Positions 44,459 to 52,728 of a stretch of 64,000 nt of DNA are shown in pieces. The DNA is taken from contig JANORP010000206.1 in assembly GCA_031415375.1 (NCBI GenBank), positions 1-64,000 on the forward strand, in the 5' to 3' direction. Within the stretch, counting starts at the first letter, position 1; each line of letters opens with the position of its first letter. The position numbers and the translations under genes were made by a program. The DNA is from JADKCL01 sp031415375 (GTDB lineage Bacteria > Bacteroidota > Bacteroidia > J057 > JADKCL01). The notes below the pieces were generated by a model that searched no databases, was not told the origin of the DNA, and saw nothing but the letters and a program-made list of their open reading frames with translations.

Positions 44459-46606
44459 ATGAGGTATTTACGCTTTACTATCCCAATCTTGCTCCTAGCA
44501 GCATTCTTCCTCCCATCCAGCAGCGTGCTGGCCAATCAAAGTGTGATCGACTCACTCAAAACCCAGCTTCAATTCGTCAAAAACGACACCCAAAAGGTGC
44601 TGCTACAATGCGAGCTGGCCTTTTGGTACAATAGGTCATCGGGGGAAGATCCACGAGAAATGCTCGCAGAGGCGCTCGAGACATCCAAAAAGACGAATTT
44701 CAAGAAAGGAATGGCCCTCGCTTGGGTACAGTTGGGTGTTTTTGAGGCACGCAACGGAGCATTTGACGCCGCCGAAAACCATTACCTTCGTGCGATCAAA
44801 GTCAGGAAGGAATTGCGGGACTACGCTGGCATTTCCAGCATCCTCGGCAATCTGGGCGCACTCAAAAAAAGACAAGGAGACTACCTCAGCGCCCAAGATT
44901 ACAACCAATATGCGCTAGCACTCTATCGGCACCTTGGCGACTCGGCAAGCGTAGCCCGCATGAGCAGCCAATTGTGCATCCTGCACCGCACCCTCGGCAA
45001 TTACACAATCAGCCTAGAATATGGGTTTCTCTCTCTAGGTATCCATACGCACCAAAGCCCACAAGATTCCGCTGAAATCGGCAAGGCTTACGCAGTCGTG
45101 GGAATGACATTTGAGTACATGGGGGAAAACGAGCGCGCCGACTCCGTCTATCATATTGCGAAGGAATGTTTTGAACACAGCCACAATATACGCGAGCTTG
45201 CCAATACCCTCAACAACCTCGGCAATGTGCAGGAATTCAACGCCGACTATGCTGCCGCACTGGATTATTACCAGCAATGTCATGCCTTGCGGAAGACCAT
45301 GATCGACACGCTCGAGACCGCAAAAGTTATTCAAAATATTGCGCGGATTCACATCCGAACCCGTGCATTTGACAATGCCAATGCCGAGTTGCAGGAGGCA
45401 CTCAATCTCTTGGCAGGCACGGAGGATTCCCTCCAAATCGCCTTGGTGAAGGTCGATCTCGCCGAGGTTTCCATTTGGGAGGGTAGGCCGCAAAAGGCCA
45501 TCGACTTGCTGTTGCAGCTGCGCCCATTGCTAGACACCATGGCCGAGCCTAGTCTGCGCATCTATTGCCGCGAGTTGCTGAGTCTTGCACATGCTGGAAT
45601 CCAGAACTGGGACGCCAGCCTCCAATGGAATATTGCGGCGCTACAATTGCGGCAACCGCTGGAGAAGAGGATGCTTGGAGCAGTCTATCTCTACGATCAG
45701 TATCAATATGCCGAGCGCGCAAGAGAGCGCAGCGAGGCAAGGCAAAAAATCACTGAAGGCGACCTCAAATTCCAAAAGGAACGCAGCCAAAGATTATTGG
45801 CGATTGCCGTCGGCCTTTTCATCCTCTTGATCCTGATCGTATTCCTAGCGCTGCAACGCATCCAACTCCTCAAAAACAAGCGCCATGCCGTCGAGCACAA
45901 ATATCGCTTGGAGATGAAGGAACGCGAGGTCGAGCGGCTCGAACAGGACAAAAAAGTACAGTTTTTGCAAATCTCGCTGGAGGTCGAGGACCGCGAGCGC
46001 AGCCGCATTGCGCATGACTTGCACGACCGCGTCGGTGCACAGATCGGGGCCTTCAAACACCTTTTTGGACAATTGCGCGACGACTTTGCGGCAGCATCGC
46101 CGACATTCTCCACCTCATTTGAAAGACTCAATGCAGAGCTCGAGGCCCTCATGGCCGACGTGCGCGCCGTCTCTCACGATTTGGAATCTCCCACGTTGAA
46201 AGCATTTGGCTTGGTAGCCGCCCTCAATGGCTTCAAAGACATGTTTGCCAAAAGTCCAGACCTGGACTTTGAACTCGACGTGCATGGCCTGGAAGAACGC
46301 CTCCCTCGCAAAACGGAGCAACACATCTACCTGATCCTCAAAGAACTTTTTTCGAATGCGCTGAATCGCGGAAAGGCCTCCCAATTTTCGATACAATTGC
46401 TCAAGACCCAAAATCAGCTCACTGTCATCGTCGAAGACAACGGCATTGGTTTTGATCCAAAGGCAGCTGGCGAAAGCGCAGGACTAGGGCTACAATCCAT
46501 CGAAAACCGTGTCCAATATATGCATGGCACCCTCATCATCGACTCCGCCATTGGCCGTGGCACCATCGTCACCATTGAAATCCCCCTCCTACAAGAAGTC
46601 AAATGA
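44459..46606 (+). CDS. TPR sensor histidine kinase (NarX/HisKA_3 type)
   Basis: A 715-residue sensor. After a signal peptide (cleavage near VLANQS) come six or more TPR units (to residue 440), one membrane helix (about 445-465, LLAIAVGLFILLILIV), a coiled coil, and a HisKA_3 domain with the phosphoacceptor His in RSRIAHDLHDRVGAQIG. The ATPase domain has ELFSNALNRG, EDNGIGFD and GLGLQSIENR. The ATG at 44459 is supported by the signal peptide. It overlaps its response-regulator gene by 4 bases, so they form one two-component system. TATATTTA at 44431-44438 may be its -7 box. Confidence 0.92.
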   Translation: MRYLRFTIPILLLAAFFLPSSSVLANQSVIDSLKTQLQFVKNDTQKVLLQCELAFWYNRSSGEDPREMLAEALETSKKTNFKKGMALAWVQLGVFEARNGAFDAAENHYLRAIKVRKELRDYAGISSILGNLGALKKRQGDYLSAQDYNQYALALYRHLGDSASVARMSSQLCILHRTLGNYTISLEYGFLSLGIHTHQSPQDSAEIGKAYAVVGMTFEYMGENERADSVYHIAKECFEHSHNIRELANTLNNLGNVQEFNADYAAALDYYQQCHALRKTMIDTLETAKVIQNIARIHIRTRAFDNANAELQEALNLLAGTEDSLQIALVKVDLAEVSIWEGRPQKAIDLLLQLRPLLDTMAEPSLRIYCRELLSLAHAGIQNWDASLQWNIAALQLRQPLEKRMLGAVYLYDQYQYAERARERSEARQKITEGDLKFQKERSQRLLAIAVGLFILLILIVFLALQRIQLLKNKRHAVEHKYRLEMKEREVERLEQDKKVQFLQISLEVEDRERSRIAHDLHDRVGAQIGAFKHLFGQLRDDFAAASPTFSTSFERLNAELEALMADVRAVSHDLESPTLKAFGLVAALNGFKDMFAKSPDLDFELDVHGLEERLPRKTEQHIYLILKELFSNALNRGKASQFSIQLLKTQNQLTVIVEDNGIGFDPKAAGESAGLGLQSIENRVQYMHGTLIIDSAIGRGTIVTIEIPLLQEVK

Positions 46607-47244
46607 AAAAGATTAACATTATCCTCGCCGACGACCACCGTGTCTTTCTGGAAGGCTTGGAAGCCGTTTTCAAAATCCATCCCGACATCGAGGTGGTCGG
46701 CACCGCCACCCATGGCGCACAAGTCCTCGCCCTCCTGCGCACGATCCCCGTGGAAGTCGTCGTGCTCGACATCGGCATGCCTGGCATGGACGGCGTCGAG
46801 ACCGCCAAGGAAATTCTGAAAAATTTCCCTGATGTCGCCATCCTCATCCTCTCCATGCACGGCGAGCACGCCTACGTCAAAAACCTGCGCGAGCTCGGCG
46901 TACACGGCTACCTGCTCAAAGAGGAAGACAAATCGGAACTGGAGGCCGCCATCAAGGCCCTCGCGGCAGGCAGGGAATACTTTAGCCGCAAAGTGACCGA
47001 GATTGCGAGAACGCCCAAGCCCGTCGAGGTCCAAGGGGAAATGCCCAAATTCACCCGCCGCGAAACTGAAGTCATGAACGGCCTCGCCGAAGGTTGGGAA
47101 AATCAGAAGATCGCCGACGCCATGACCGTGGAGATCTCCACTGTGGAAACCCATATGAAAAGCATCCGCGCCAAGACGGGCCTCGGTAGCGCCCGCTCCC
47201 TCGTGAAATACGCGATCGACCTCGGATTTGGGAAGAAAAGCTAG
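46603..47244 (+). CDS. LuxR/NarL-family response regulator
   Basis: A 213-residue DNA-binding regulator. The receiver starts with IILADDHRVFLEGL and has the phosphoacceptor Asp in VVLDIGMPGMDG (near residue 55) and Lys in GYLLKEEDK. The LuxR-type helix-turn-helix is at the C-terminus (FTRRETEVMNGLAEGWENQKIADAM, then VSTVETHMKSIRAK-like EISTVETHMKSIRAK). It is translated from a 4-base overlap with the preceding TPR kinase, its cognate partner. Target genes are unknown. Confidence 0.94.
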   Translation: MKKINIILADDHRVFLEGLEAVFKIHPDIEVVGTATHGAQVLALLRTIPVEVVVLDIGMPGMDGVETAKEILKNFPDVAILILSMHGEHAYVKNLRELGVHGYLLKEEDKSELEAAIKALAAGREYFSRKVTEIARTPKPVEVQGEMPKFTRRETEVMNGLAEGWENQKIADAMTVEISTVETHMKSIRAKTGLGSARSLVKYAIDLGFGKKS

Positions 47245-47321
47245 GTCGCAGCTGGGCCACCTGCGCTCTCTTTGCCCCGATGGACATGGCTTTGCGCGGC
47301 GCTGCCGACCTGAATCGGGGG

Positions 47322-47412
47322 TTATCCGTGCGTCGGGACTATCTATAACAGTGAGTTTTATCCGTTCGTCGGGCCTTACCACAGGGTGTGGGGGGGCCCG
47401 ACGAACGGATGG
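47322..47412. repeat. Intergenic repeat: two direct copies and one inverted copy of a 16-base unit
   Basis: The unit TTATCCGTNCGTCGGG occurs at 47322-47337 and 47360-47375. From the second copy, ATCCGTTCGTCGGGCC (47362-47377) pairs perfectly with 47397-47412, and the loop itself contains CCACA/TGTGG, giving a long composite hairpin. It lies between the response regulator and the hisF promoter and may be a REP-like element, terminator or operator. Confidence 0.7.
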
Positions 47413-47425
47413 ACATCCTGCCGTT

Positions 47426-47457
47426 TGTGGTTATCAATCCTTGGTGATAATTTTGAA
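47426..47457 (+). promoter_or_regulatory. Consensus Bacteroidota promoter upstream of hisF-hisH
   Basis: TTTG (47426-47429), a 20-base spacer and TAATTTTG (47450-47457) match the -33/-7 consensus exactly. The predicted start site is about 15 bases before the hisF ATG at 47479. It shows the hisFH pair is an independent transcription unit. Confidence 0.75.
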
Positions 47458-47478
47458 CGCTAAAATAGAGCGTTGGTC

Positions 47479-48369
47479 ATGCAGCAGGAAACGATACGTG
47501 TAATTCCCCGCCTCGACATCAAGGGGCCCAACCTCGTGAAAGGAATCCATTTGGAAGGTCTGAGGGTCTTGGGGAAACCAGAGGAATTTGCACGTTACTA
47601 TTATGAGACGGGGGCTGATGAGCTCTTCTTTCAAGATGTGGTCGCCAGCCTCTATGAGCGCAACAGTCTCCATGAGATTGTGAGCAAAATAGCGCGCGAA
47701 ATCTTCATTCCGCTCACAGTGGGAGGCGGCCTGCGCTCGTTGCAAGACATCCGCGAGGTCTTGCGCGCGGGTGCCGACAAGGTGGCGATCAATACTGCTG
47801 CCCTCAAGCACCCAGAGATCATCCGTCAAGCGGCGCTCGATTTTGGCAGCTCGACCATCGTCGTGGCGATCGAGGCGATCAAGGAACGCGATGGCCGCTA
47901 CCTCGCCTACACCGACAACGGCCGCGAATACACGGGCCGCGAAGTGCGGGAATGGGCGCAAGAGGCCGAGTCACTCGGCGCTGGCGAGATCGTGATCACA
48001 AGCGTGGACCGCGAGGGCACGGGCGAGGGCTATGACTGCGCGCTTACACGGCTGGTGGCAGACGCCGTGGGCGTGCCCGTGATCGCGCACGGGGGCCCCG
48101 GCAAGCTCTCGCACATTGACGAGGTGCTCGGCGCGGGTGGTGCAAGCGCCATCGCGGTCGCTGGCATGCTGCATTACGACTACATCACCCGACCCGACAG
48201 CTACCGTGCCGCCGACAGCGCCACCCGCGACGGCGAGGGCAATACGGAGTTTCTGCGCAGCGGCCGCAGCTACGGCCGCTTTGAAACCTGCACCTTGCCT
48301 GCCATCAAGGCCCATTTATTGGCCCAGCTCCTCCCCTGCCGACCTTATACCCCAGCTATCATCGCATGA
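47479..48369 (+). CDS. hisF: HisF-like cyclase, atypical, paired with HisH
   Basis: A 296-residue beta/alpha-barrel protein of the HisF family. Canonical HisF, with HisH, makes imidazole glycerol phosphate and AICAR. The first catalytic Asp is kept (VIPRLDIKG, Asp13), but the usual Cys before it is Arg, the second catalytic Asp (AIDAK in typical HisF) is Glu132 (VVAIEAIK), and the ASGG phosphate loop reads AHGG. GEIVITSVDREGTGEGYD is conserved. An extra C-terminal tail of roughly 40 residues is present. No other his genes are nearby, so it may serve another route such as surface-sugar modification. The ATG at 47479 follows a consensus promoter. Confidence 0.85.
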   Translation: MQQETIRVIPRLDIKGPNLVKGIHLEGLRVLGKPEEFARYYYETGADELFFQDVVASLYERNSLHEIVSKIAREIFIPLTVGGGLRSLQDIREVLRAGADKVAINTAALKHPEIIRQAALDFGSSTIVVAIEAIKERDGRYLAYTDNGREYTGREVREWAQEAESLGAGEIVITSVDREGTGEGYDCALTRLVADAVGVPVIAHGGPGKLSHIDEVLGAGGASAIAVAGMLHYDYITRPDSYRAADSATRDGEGNTEFLRSGRSYGRFETCTLPAIKAHLLAQLLPCRPYTPAIIA

Positions 48370-49016
48370 GCAAAAAGACCATCATCGTCGATTACGAATT
48401 GGGCAACCTCTTCAGTGTGCAGCAAGCCTGCCTCCATGTGGGCCTCGACGCTGAGATCAGCAATGATCCCGCCCAGGTTGCGGCAGCCGATGGGCTTATC
48501 TTGCCGGGTGTCGGTGCCTTTGGCACTGCGATGAACAATCTGCGCAATAGAGGCTTGGAAGCGCCCCTCAAAGCCCGCGTCGCTGCTGGCATCCCCTTCC
48601 TGGGCATCTGCCTGGGCTTGCAATTGCTCATGACAGGCAGTGAGGAGTTTGGCACCCAAGGCGGCCTCGACCTCTTGCCGGGCAAGGTGAGGCGCATTCC
48701 CCCAACGATCGACATGCATCGCGTGCGTGTGCCCCACATCGGCTGGAACCAAATCGTGGCTCCCGCAGGGCGAGATTGGGAAGGCACTCCACTCCAGCAC
48801 TTGAGGGCAGGCGACTATATGTACTTCGTACACAGTTATTATTGTGAGCCCGACCGTGCTGAGGATCGCCTGACCCTCACCAACTATATGGGCCTTGAAT
48901 ACTGCTCAGGTGTGCAGCACGGCAATATCCTGGCCTTCCAATTTCACCCGGAGAAAAGCGGTCCCGATGGCGTGGAGATCTATCGGCAGTGGGGCAGCAT
49001 GCATGGGCTGATTTGA
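48366..49016 (+). CDS. hisH: HisH-type glutamine amidotransferase
   Basis: A 216-residue class I glutaminase that supplies ammonia to its HisF partner. The catalytic triad is Cys82 (in LGICLGLQLL), His194 and Glu196 (in QFHPEKSG), and the N-terminal IIVDYELGNLFSV and PGVGAFGTAM motifs are family-typical. It overlaps hisF by 4 bases, so the pair is made together. With HisF it forms an imidazole glycerol phosphate synthase or an equivalent ammonia-channelling complex. Confidence 0.92.
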   Translation: MSKKTIIVDYELGNLFSVQQACLHVGLDAEISNDPAQVAAADGLILPGVGAFGTAMNNLRNRGLEAPLKARVAAGIPFLGICLGLQLLMTGSEEFGTQGGLDLLPGKVRRIPPTIDMHRVRVPHIGWNQIVAPAGRDWEGTPLQHLRAGDYMYFVHSYYCEPDRAEDRLTLTNYMGLEYCSGVQHGNILAFQFHPEKSGPDGVEIYRQWGSMHGLI

Positions 49017-49193
49017 AGCAATATCGCATCTGGGACACAACTCCAGCGCGCAAGGATGAAGGGCAACTCTGGCTGGCATTGTTTTCGTGAGCCTGGAACT
49101 CATGATTCGGTTGTCATTGGGAGCCGGAGGCTCTCGCCTCGCCTGCAGGATTTATCATGCACGAGCGCGCAATACGAGATTAGCATGTCCTAG

Positions 49194-49985
49194 CTACTCC
49201 CCAAGCTCCAAGGATTTGAGGAGATCGCCAGCCTCCAAATGGTTGATATCACCCTGGGCCTGAACGATGCGTAGCCGTCGCCTGCACTCCGAGAGCTGCT
49301 GCTCCCGCAAGTCCAAAAGCGCTAGGTACCACGTGGCACGCAATGCGAAATTGTCGTCTCGGAGTGCCTCGACGCGCCCTAGGTCGCGGCGAGCCTGCGG
49401 CCATTGCGCGACTTGCATGGCACTGATGCCATGGATCAACAAGGCCTCCGAATCCTGCAAGGTGGTATCGAGCTGGGCGAGTGCAGCCCCAAATTGACCC
49501 GTTTTGAAGGCTGCATAGCCTTGCAAGGTATCCTTGTCGCCTCGGGTGTTGCTGATCCTGTAGGGCCTTTCCATTTGCGCTTCAAAAATTTCCATGTAAT
49601 CGATCTTGCCGCCACCTGGATTGAAGATGATCACGGCCGCGATCACGCAAGCCGCCAATCCACTTGCATACAAGACATATTTGAAATAGGGAGGCCTGAT
49701 ACCGCCGCCAGATTTGGGGGCGGAATGATCTTGGGCACTGTCGGTCCTGGCTTGATCTTCATCGCCCTCCTCGTCTCTATCTATGGGGATGTCGCGCAAC
49801 ATTTGCTTGAGCTCGATGCGCCGCTGTTGTCGTAGCAAGAGTGCGAGCTCGCGCTCCTGTTGCAGCGCCGCTGCAAGTTCTGGGTCGGCATCGAGGCGGC
49901 TTTCAAATGCGGCCGCCGCATGAGGGTCCATCTCGCCGAGCAAATAGCTGTGGATCTCGTCGTAGCGTGTATCGTCATCGCTCAT
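49194..49985 (-). CDS. Membrane anti-sigma-like protein with TPR-like C-terminus
   Basis: A 263-residue protein. Residues 1-60 (YDEIHSYLLGEMDPHAAAAFESRLDADPELAAALQ) have the layout of anti-sigma N-terminal domains, without zinc-ligand Cys. One membrane helix lies near residues 102-121, then a TPR-like helical region (GYAAFKTGQFGAALAQLD, ALLIHGISAMQVAQWPQARRDL) that would be periplasmic. It overlaps the ECF sigma gene by 4 bases, so it probably holds that sigma factor inactive until a periplasmic signal is sensed. Confidence 0.75.
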   Translation of the reverse strand: MSDDDTRYDEIHSYLLGEMDPHAAAAFESRLDADPELAAALQQERELALLLRQQRRIELKQMLRDIPIDRDEEGDEDQARTDSAQDHSAPKSGGGIRPPYFKYVLYASGLAACVIAAVIIFNPGGGKIDYMEIFEAQMERPYRISNTRGDKDTLQGYAAFKTGQFGAALAQLDTTLQDSEALLIHGISAMQVAQWPQARRDLGRVEALRDDNFALRATWYLALLDLREQQLSECRRRLRIVQAQGDINHLEAGDLLKSLELGE

Positions 49986-50578
49986 AAGAGTCCCCGCAGG
50001 TAATTTCCAAGGTTGGGCTCATTTTGGAGCAGGTTGCGCAACTCTTCAAGACACCTAAAGTGCTTATTTTTGGCGATCTGGGCGTTTTTGTAGTGCATGA
50101 GTTCAGCAATTTTTTCCATCTTGAAGGCATCCCAAAATCGCATGCGCAAGATCACTTGGCACTTTTCCCCCAATCGGGAGACTATTTGCTGGATTGCGTA
50201 TTCCTGCTCTTTTTCCAACCACATAGGATCGGGGACATCGGGCGCAGGCTCTTGCGCACCTTCCAAAACATGTTTCATTTCGGCGACATAGCCCTCGCCA
50301 TAGCCACGCTTGCGTAGCCGGTTGTGCCAGGCATTGCGCACGATCGCCATCAAAAAAGTAGTGATAGATGATCGCCGCTGGAAGCGGCCGAGCTTCACGT
50401 GCTCTGTGAAGACGAGCAAGGCATCTTGAAACACATCCATGGCATCGTCACGATTGCCATTGTTCCGCGAAATATGTTGGATTACCATAGGGAGCAAATT
50501 AAGATACATCCAGCGCAGTGCCTTTTCCTCAGATGCGCCGCCCTCAAGCAGCCCGTTTATGATCATGTCATCACTCAT
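49982..50578 (-). CDS. ECF-type RNA polymerase sigma factor
   Basis: A 198-residue sigma-70 family protein with region 2 (AMDVFQDALLVFTEHVKLGRF, RRSSITTFLMAIVRNAWHNRLRKR) and region 4 (LGEKCQVILRMRFWDAFKMEKIAELMHYKNAQIAKNKHFRCLEEL). The second block is a divergent helix-turn-helix, as in many ECF factors of this phylum. The ATG at 50578 is used; 5 upstream codons are also in frame. It starts the unit sigma/anti-sigma and probably controls the divergent gene pair at 51180-55515. Confidence 0.88.
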   Translation of the reverse strand: MSDDMIINGLLEGGASEEKALRWMYLNLLPMVIQHISRNNGNRDDAMDVFQDALLVFTEHVKLGRFQRRSSITTFLMAIVRNAWHNRLRKRGYGEGYVAEMKHVLEGAQEPAPDVPDPMWLEKEQEYAIQQIVSRLGEKCQVILRMRFWDAFKMEKIAELMHYKNAQIAKNKHFRCLEELRNLLQNEPNLGNYLRGLL

Positions 50579-50630
50579 CTGAGCCATAGCCACACTGCAA
50601 ATTGCTTTCCCTTTGGTAAATTGATTTGGC

Positions 50631-50662
50631 TAAAGGTAACCAGAGTATTAAAATATTCCAAA
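50631..50662 (-). promoter_or_regulatory. Promoter of the ECF sigma/anti-sigma unit
   Basis: On the minus strand TTTG (50662-50659) is followed after 20 bases by TACCTTTA (50638-50631), one mismatch from TAnnTTTG. The sigma gene starts 53 bases downstream. It may use the housekeeping sigma factor, or be recognised by the encoded sigma factor itself. Confidence 0.55.
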
Positions 50663-51179
50663 TCTTACACGCCATCATTGCCAGACAAACGATATCCAAA
50701 TCTAGAACGAAACCAGCGATTGCCGCGATACGTACTTGCGAGACCTCAATCATAGGATGCTGGCAATTAGGCTGTAACATACCCTCCACTTTAGTGGCTG
50801 CGCGCAGGATTCCCCATCCTTGGATCCATTTCCATTACACGATATCGGAATTCAGCCATATTTCCTTTCATTCAATGCTGCCCATGGGGATGAATGAAAG
50901 TGGTTTCCGAATCAAAATCGTGCATTCCTATGGTTACCGTTCGCTGGTCAGTGCTACCATTCCCAAAGCATTACACAATTTCACAAAGTATTCCGGACCC
51001 TATGACATGTAGCGCGTTTCTGCCACCCATCGGCTTCCAACTCCAATGCTGCAAACGATTCTCACAGCTGCGGGGCCTCATATCGAGGAGAAAATTTGGA
51101 CCACGGCAATTTTTCAAGCATCACAGCTTGCGTGGCGTCGTTTTGGAGTCCAACAATTGAACTAATTATTTCTAAAGCT
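50663..51179. other. Non-coding region between the divergent sigma and PKD-protein genes
   Basis: About 600 bases separate the divergent genes (50579-51179). No frame here has a plausible start, signal or family motif. The stretch likely holds control sites for both units; I see no strong hairpin or tRNA. TAATTATT near 51160 may be part of the rightward promoter but lacks a good upstream element. Confidence 0.4.
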
Positions 51180-52688
51180 ATGAAAGTGTACAAATCATTC
51201 ATCAAAAAGCCAATTTTTACTCCGAAATGGTTGCTGCCCTTGCTGCTGCTCACGGGCATGTGGTTTCAAAACGTCGCTGGGCAAGCGCCAGGTGCATTCG
51301 GTGACCTACAAATTTTGATGGAGGTCGATGCTGCCGGCTATGTCCCTGTCGATGATGGCCGCAGCTTCCAATTCTACCCACTCGATGCCAATGGCCAATC
51401 CATCACCAATGAACAATCCCGCGACTACATGTTTCAATGGGATTTTGGGGATGGAATCGCGAGCCTGGAGGCTTTCCCGATCATGACCTTCGACCGTCGC
51501 CCACCTCGGTCGGTCACCTTGCGTGTCACTGCCATCAAGGAAACCGACGACCCCACAGACCCAAAACGCCTTGTGGTGCCACGTCTAGAAAACTGCATGG
51601 TCACCGACAGCTTCATCCAAGATCTCGACCTCAAAAGGGGCAATGTAAAGCGTGCCGAATATCTCCCCAAGATTCAAATCATTGGCGCTGATTTTAAGCC
51701 CGTGCCTGGCAATTGTGTGAGTTACCTGGTAAAAATCGACCTGCCCACGGAATGCAAATATCAAAGTGTGATCAAGATCACAGGGGGACTCAAAAGCAGC
51801 AATCTTGAAGTACCTGCTGCCCTCGACCAAGTCACGATCAAGCACATGCGGCTCAGCCCAGGCATGGAGGTCATGCGGCAGCGGGGTGGCAATGTGAACA
51901 TCGCCATCGATGGCGATAGAGACGCCACCTACTACGCCCTGCTCGAATGCGAGGTCGGTGATGCTGCCACGCTTGCCGACAGCGTCTATTGGAGGGTGGA
52001 TGGCACCTTTGAACCCGTGCGGCGTGCAGCAGTCTGTGGCGTGCAAGTGCTGCATGAGACGTATGCCGATCAGCTCACAGGGTCCTTGGATCCCAGCGAA
52101 TTTACCTGGCTGAACGGACCGCGCATCAAGACTGGGGAAATCGCCAAGTGGCATGTCCAAATCCAAAACGACGGCAACGTCCCTGAAGGCACGATCAGCG
52201 TGATCGACACTTTGCCCAAGGAGTTTGATCTCGCGCGGCTTGAAACCACCAAGATTCTCTGGAACAAACAGGAGATCATTGTCTCGCCTACCATCGTCCC
52301 AGAAACGAGGATCGTCAGGTGGATTTTGAACAAACCTCAAAATCCCTTGCAGCAACAGCAGATCGCAGACCTCTACTTTGAGGTGCCTGTGACGGGAAGT
52401 TGGGATTGCCCAGACCATTGTAAGTTTGGCTGCCCTGATGTCCCCAAGAGTGCGATCCCGCACAGCGTATCGGTCACCTTTTCCAATGAGCAATTTCAAG
52501 GCCAGCGCGTTTCGCACAGAATCATCGCCGATGACCTCGCGCTGGAGTGCAAGACTGCCAAGCTCCATAAGATGATTACTGGCAAGCTACACCGCAATTG
52601 CTTACTGAAGATCCTTGCTGCGGCCGCCTTCATCGGCGTAGCGACCCTGGCAGTCGTCAAACTCAACAAGGAGAAGAATTGGTGGTAA
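51180..52688 (+). CDS. Secreted PKD-domain protein with C-terminal membrane anchor
   Basis: A 502-residue exported protein. A signal segment (to about residue 35, ending near NVAGQ) precedes a PKD-like domain with FQWDFGDG near residue 87. A DUF11-like module follows near residue 330 (KWHVQIQNDGNVPEGTISVIDTLPKEF). A hydrophobic helix close to the end (LLKILAAAAFIGVATLAVV) and KEKNWW would anchor it in the inner membrane. Eight or more Cys residues suggest disulfides. It is followed after 40 bases by the TPR-CHAT gene, with which it is probably co-expressed. Confidence 0.72.
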   Translation: MKVYKSFIKKPIFTPKWLLPLLLLTGMWFQNVAGQAPGAFGDLQILMEVDAAGYVPVDDGRSFQFYPLDANGQSITNEQSRDYMFQWDFGDGIASLEAFPIMTFDRRPPRSVTLRVTAIKETDDPTDPKRLVVPRLENCMVTDSFIQDLDLKRGNVKRAEYLPKIQIIGADFKPVPGNCVSYLVKIDLPTECKYQSVIKITGGLKSSNLEVPAALDQVTIKHMRLSPGMEVMRQRGGNVNIAIDGDRDATYYALLECEVGDAATLADSVYWRVDGTFEPVRRAAVCGVQVLHETYADQLTGSLDPSEFTWLNGPRIKTGEIAKWHVQIQNDGNVPEGTISVIDTLPKEFDLARLETTKILWNKQEIIVSPTIVPETRIVRWILNKPQNPLQQQQIADLYFEVPVTGSWDCPDHCKFGCPDVPKSAIPHSVSVTFSNEQFQGQRVSHRIIADDLALECKTAKLHKMITGKLHRNCLLKILAAAAFIGVATLAVVKLNKEKNWW

Positions 52689-52728
52689 ACAAAAAAAATC
52701 CTAGCTTTTGGACAAATCTGCTCAGATC

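Noticed and set aside
50626..51012. 128-codon plus-strand frame in the divergent control region
   Set aside because: Composition and lack of motifs suggest chance; it overlaps the sigma promoter region.
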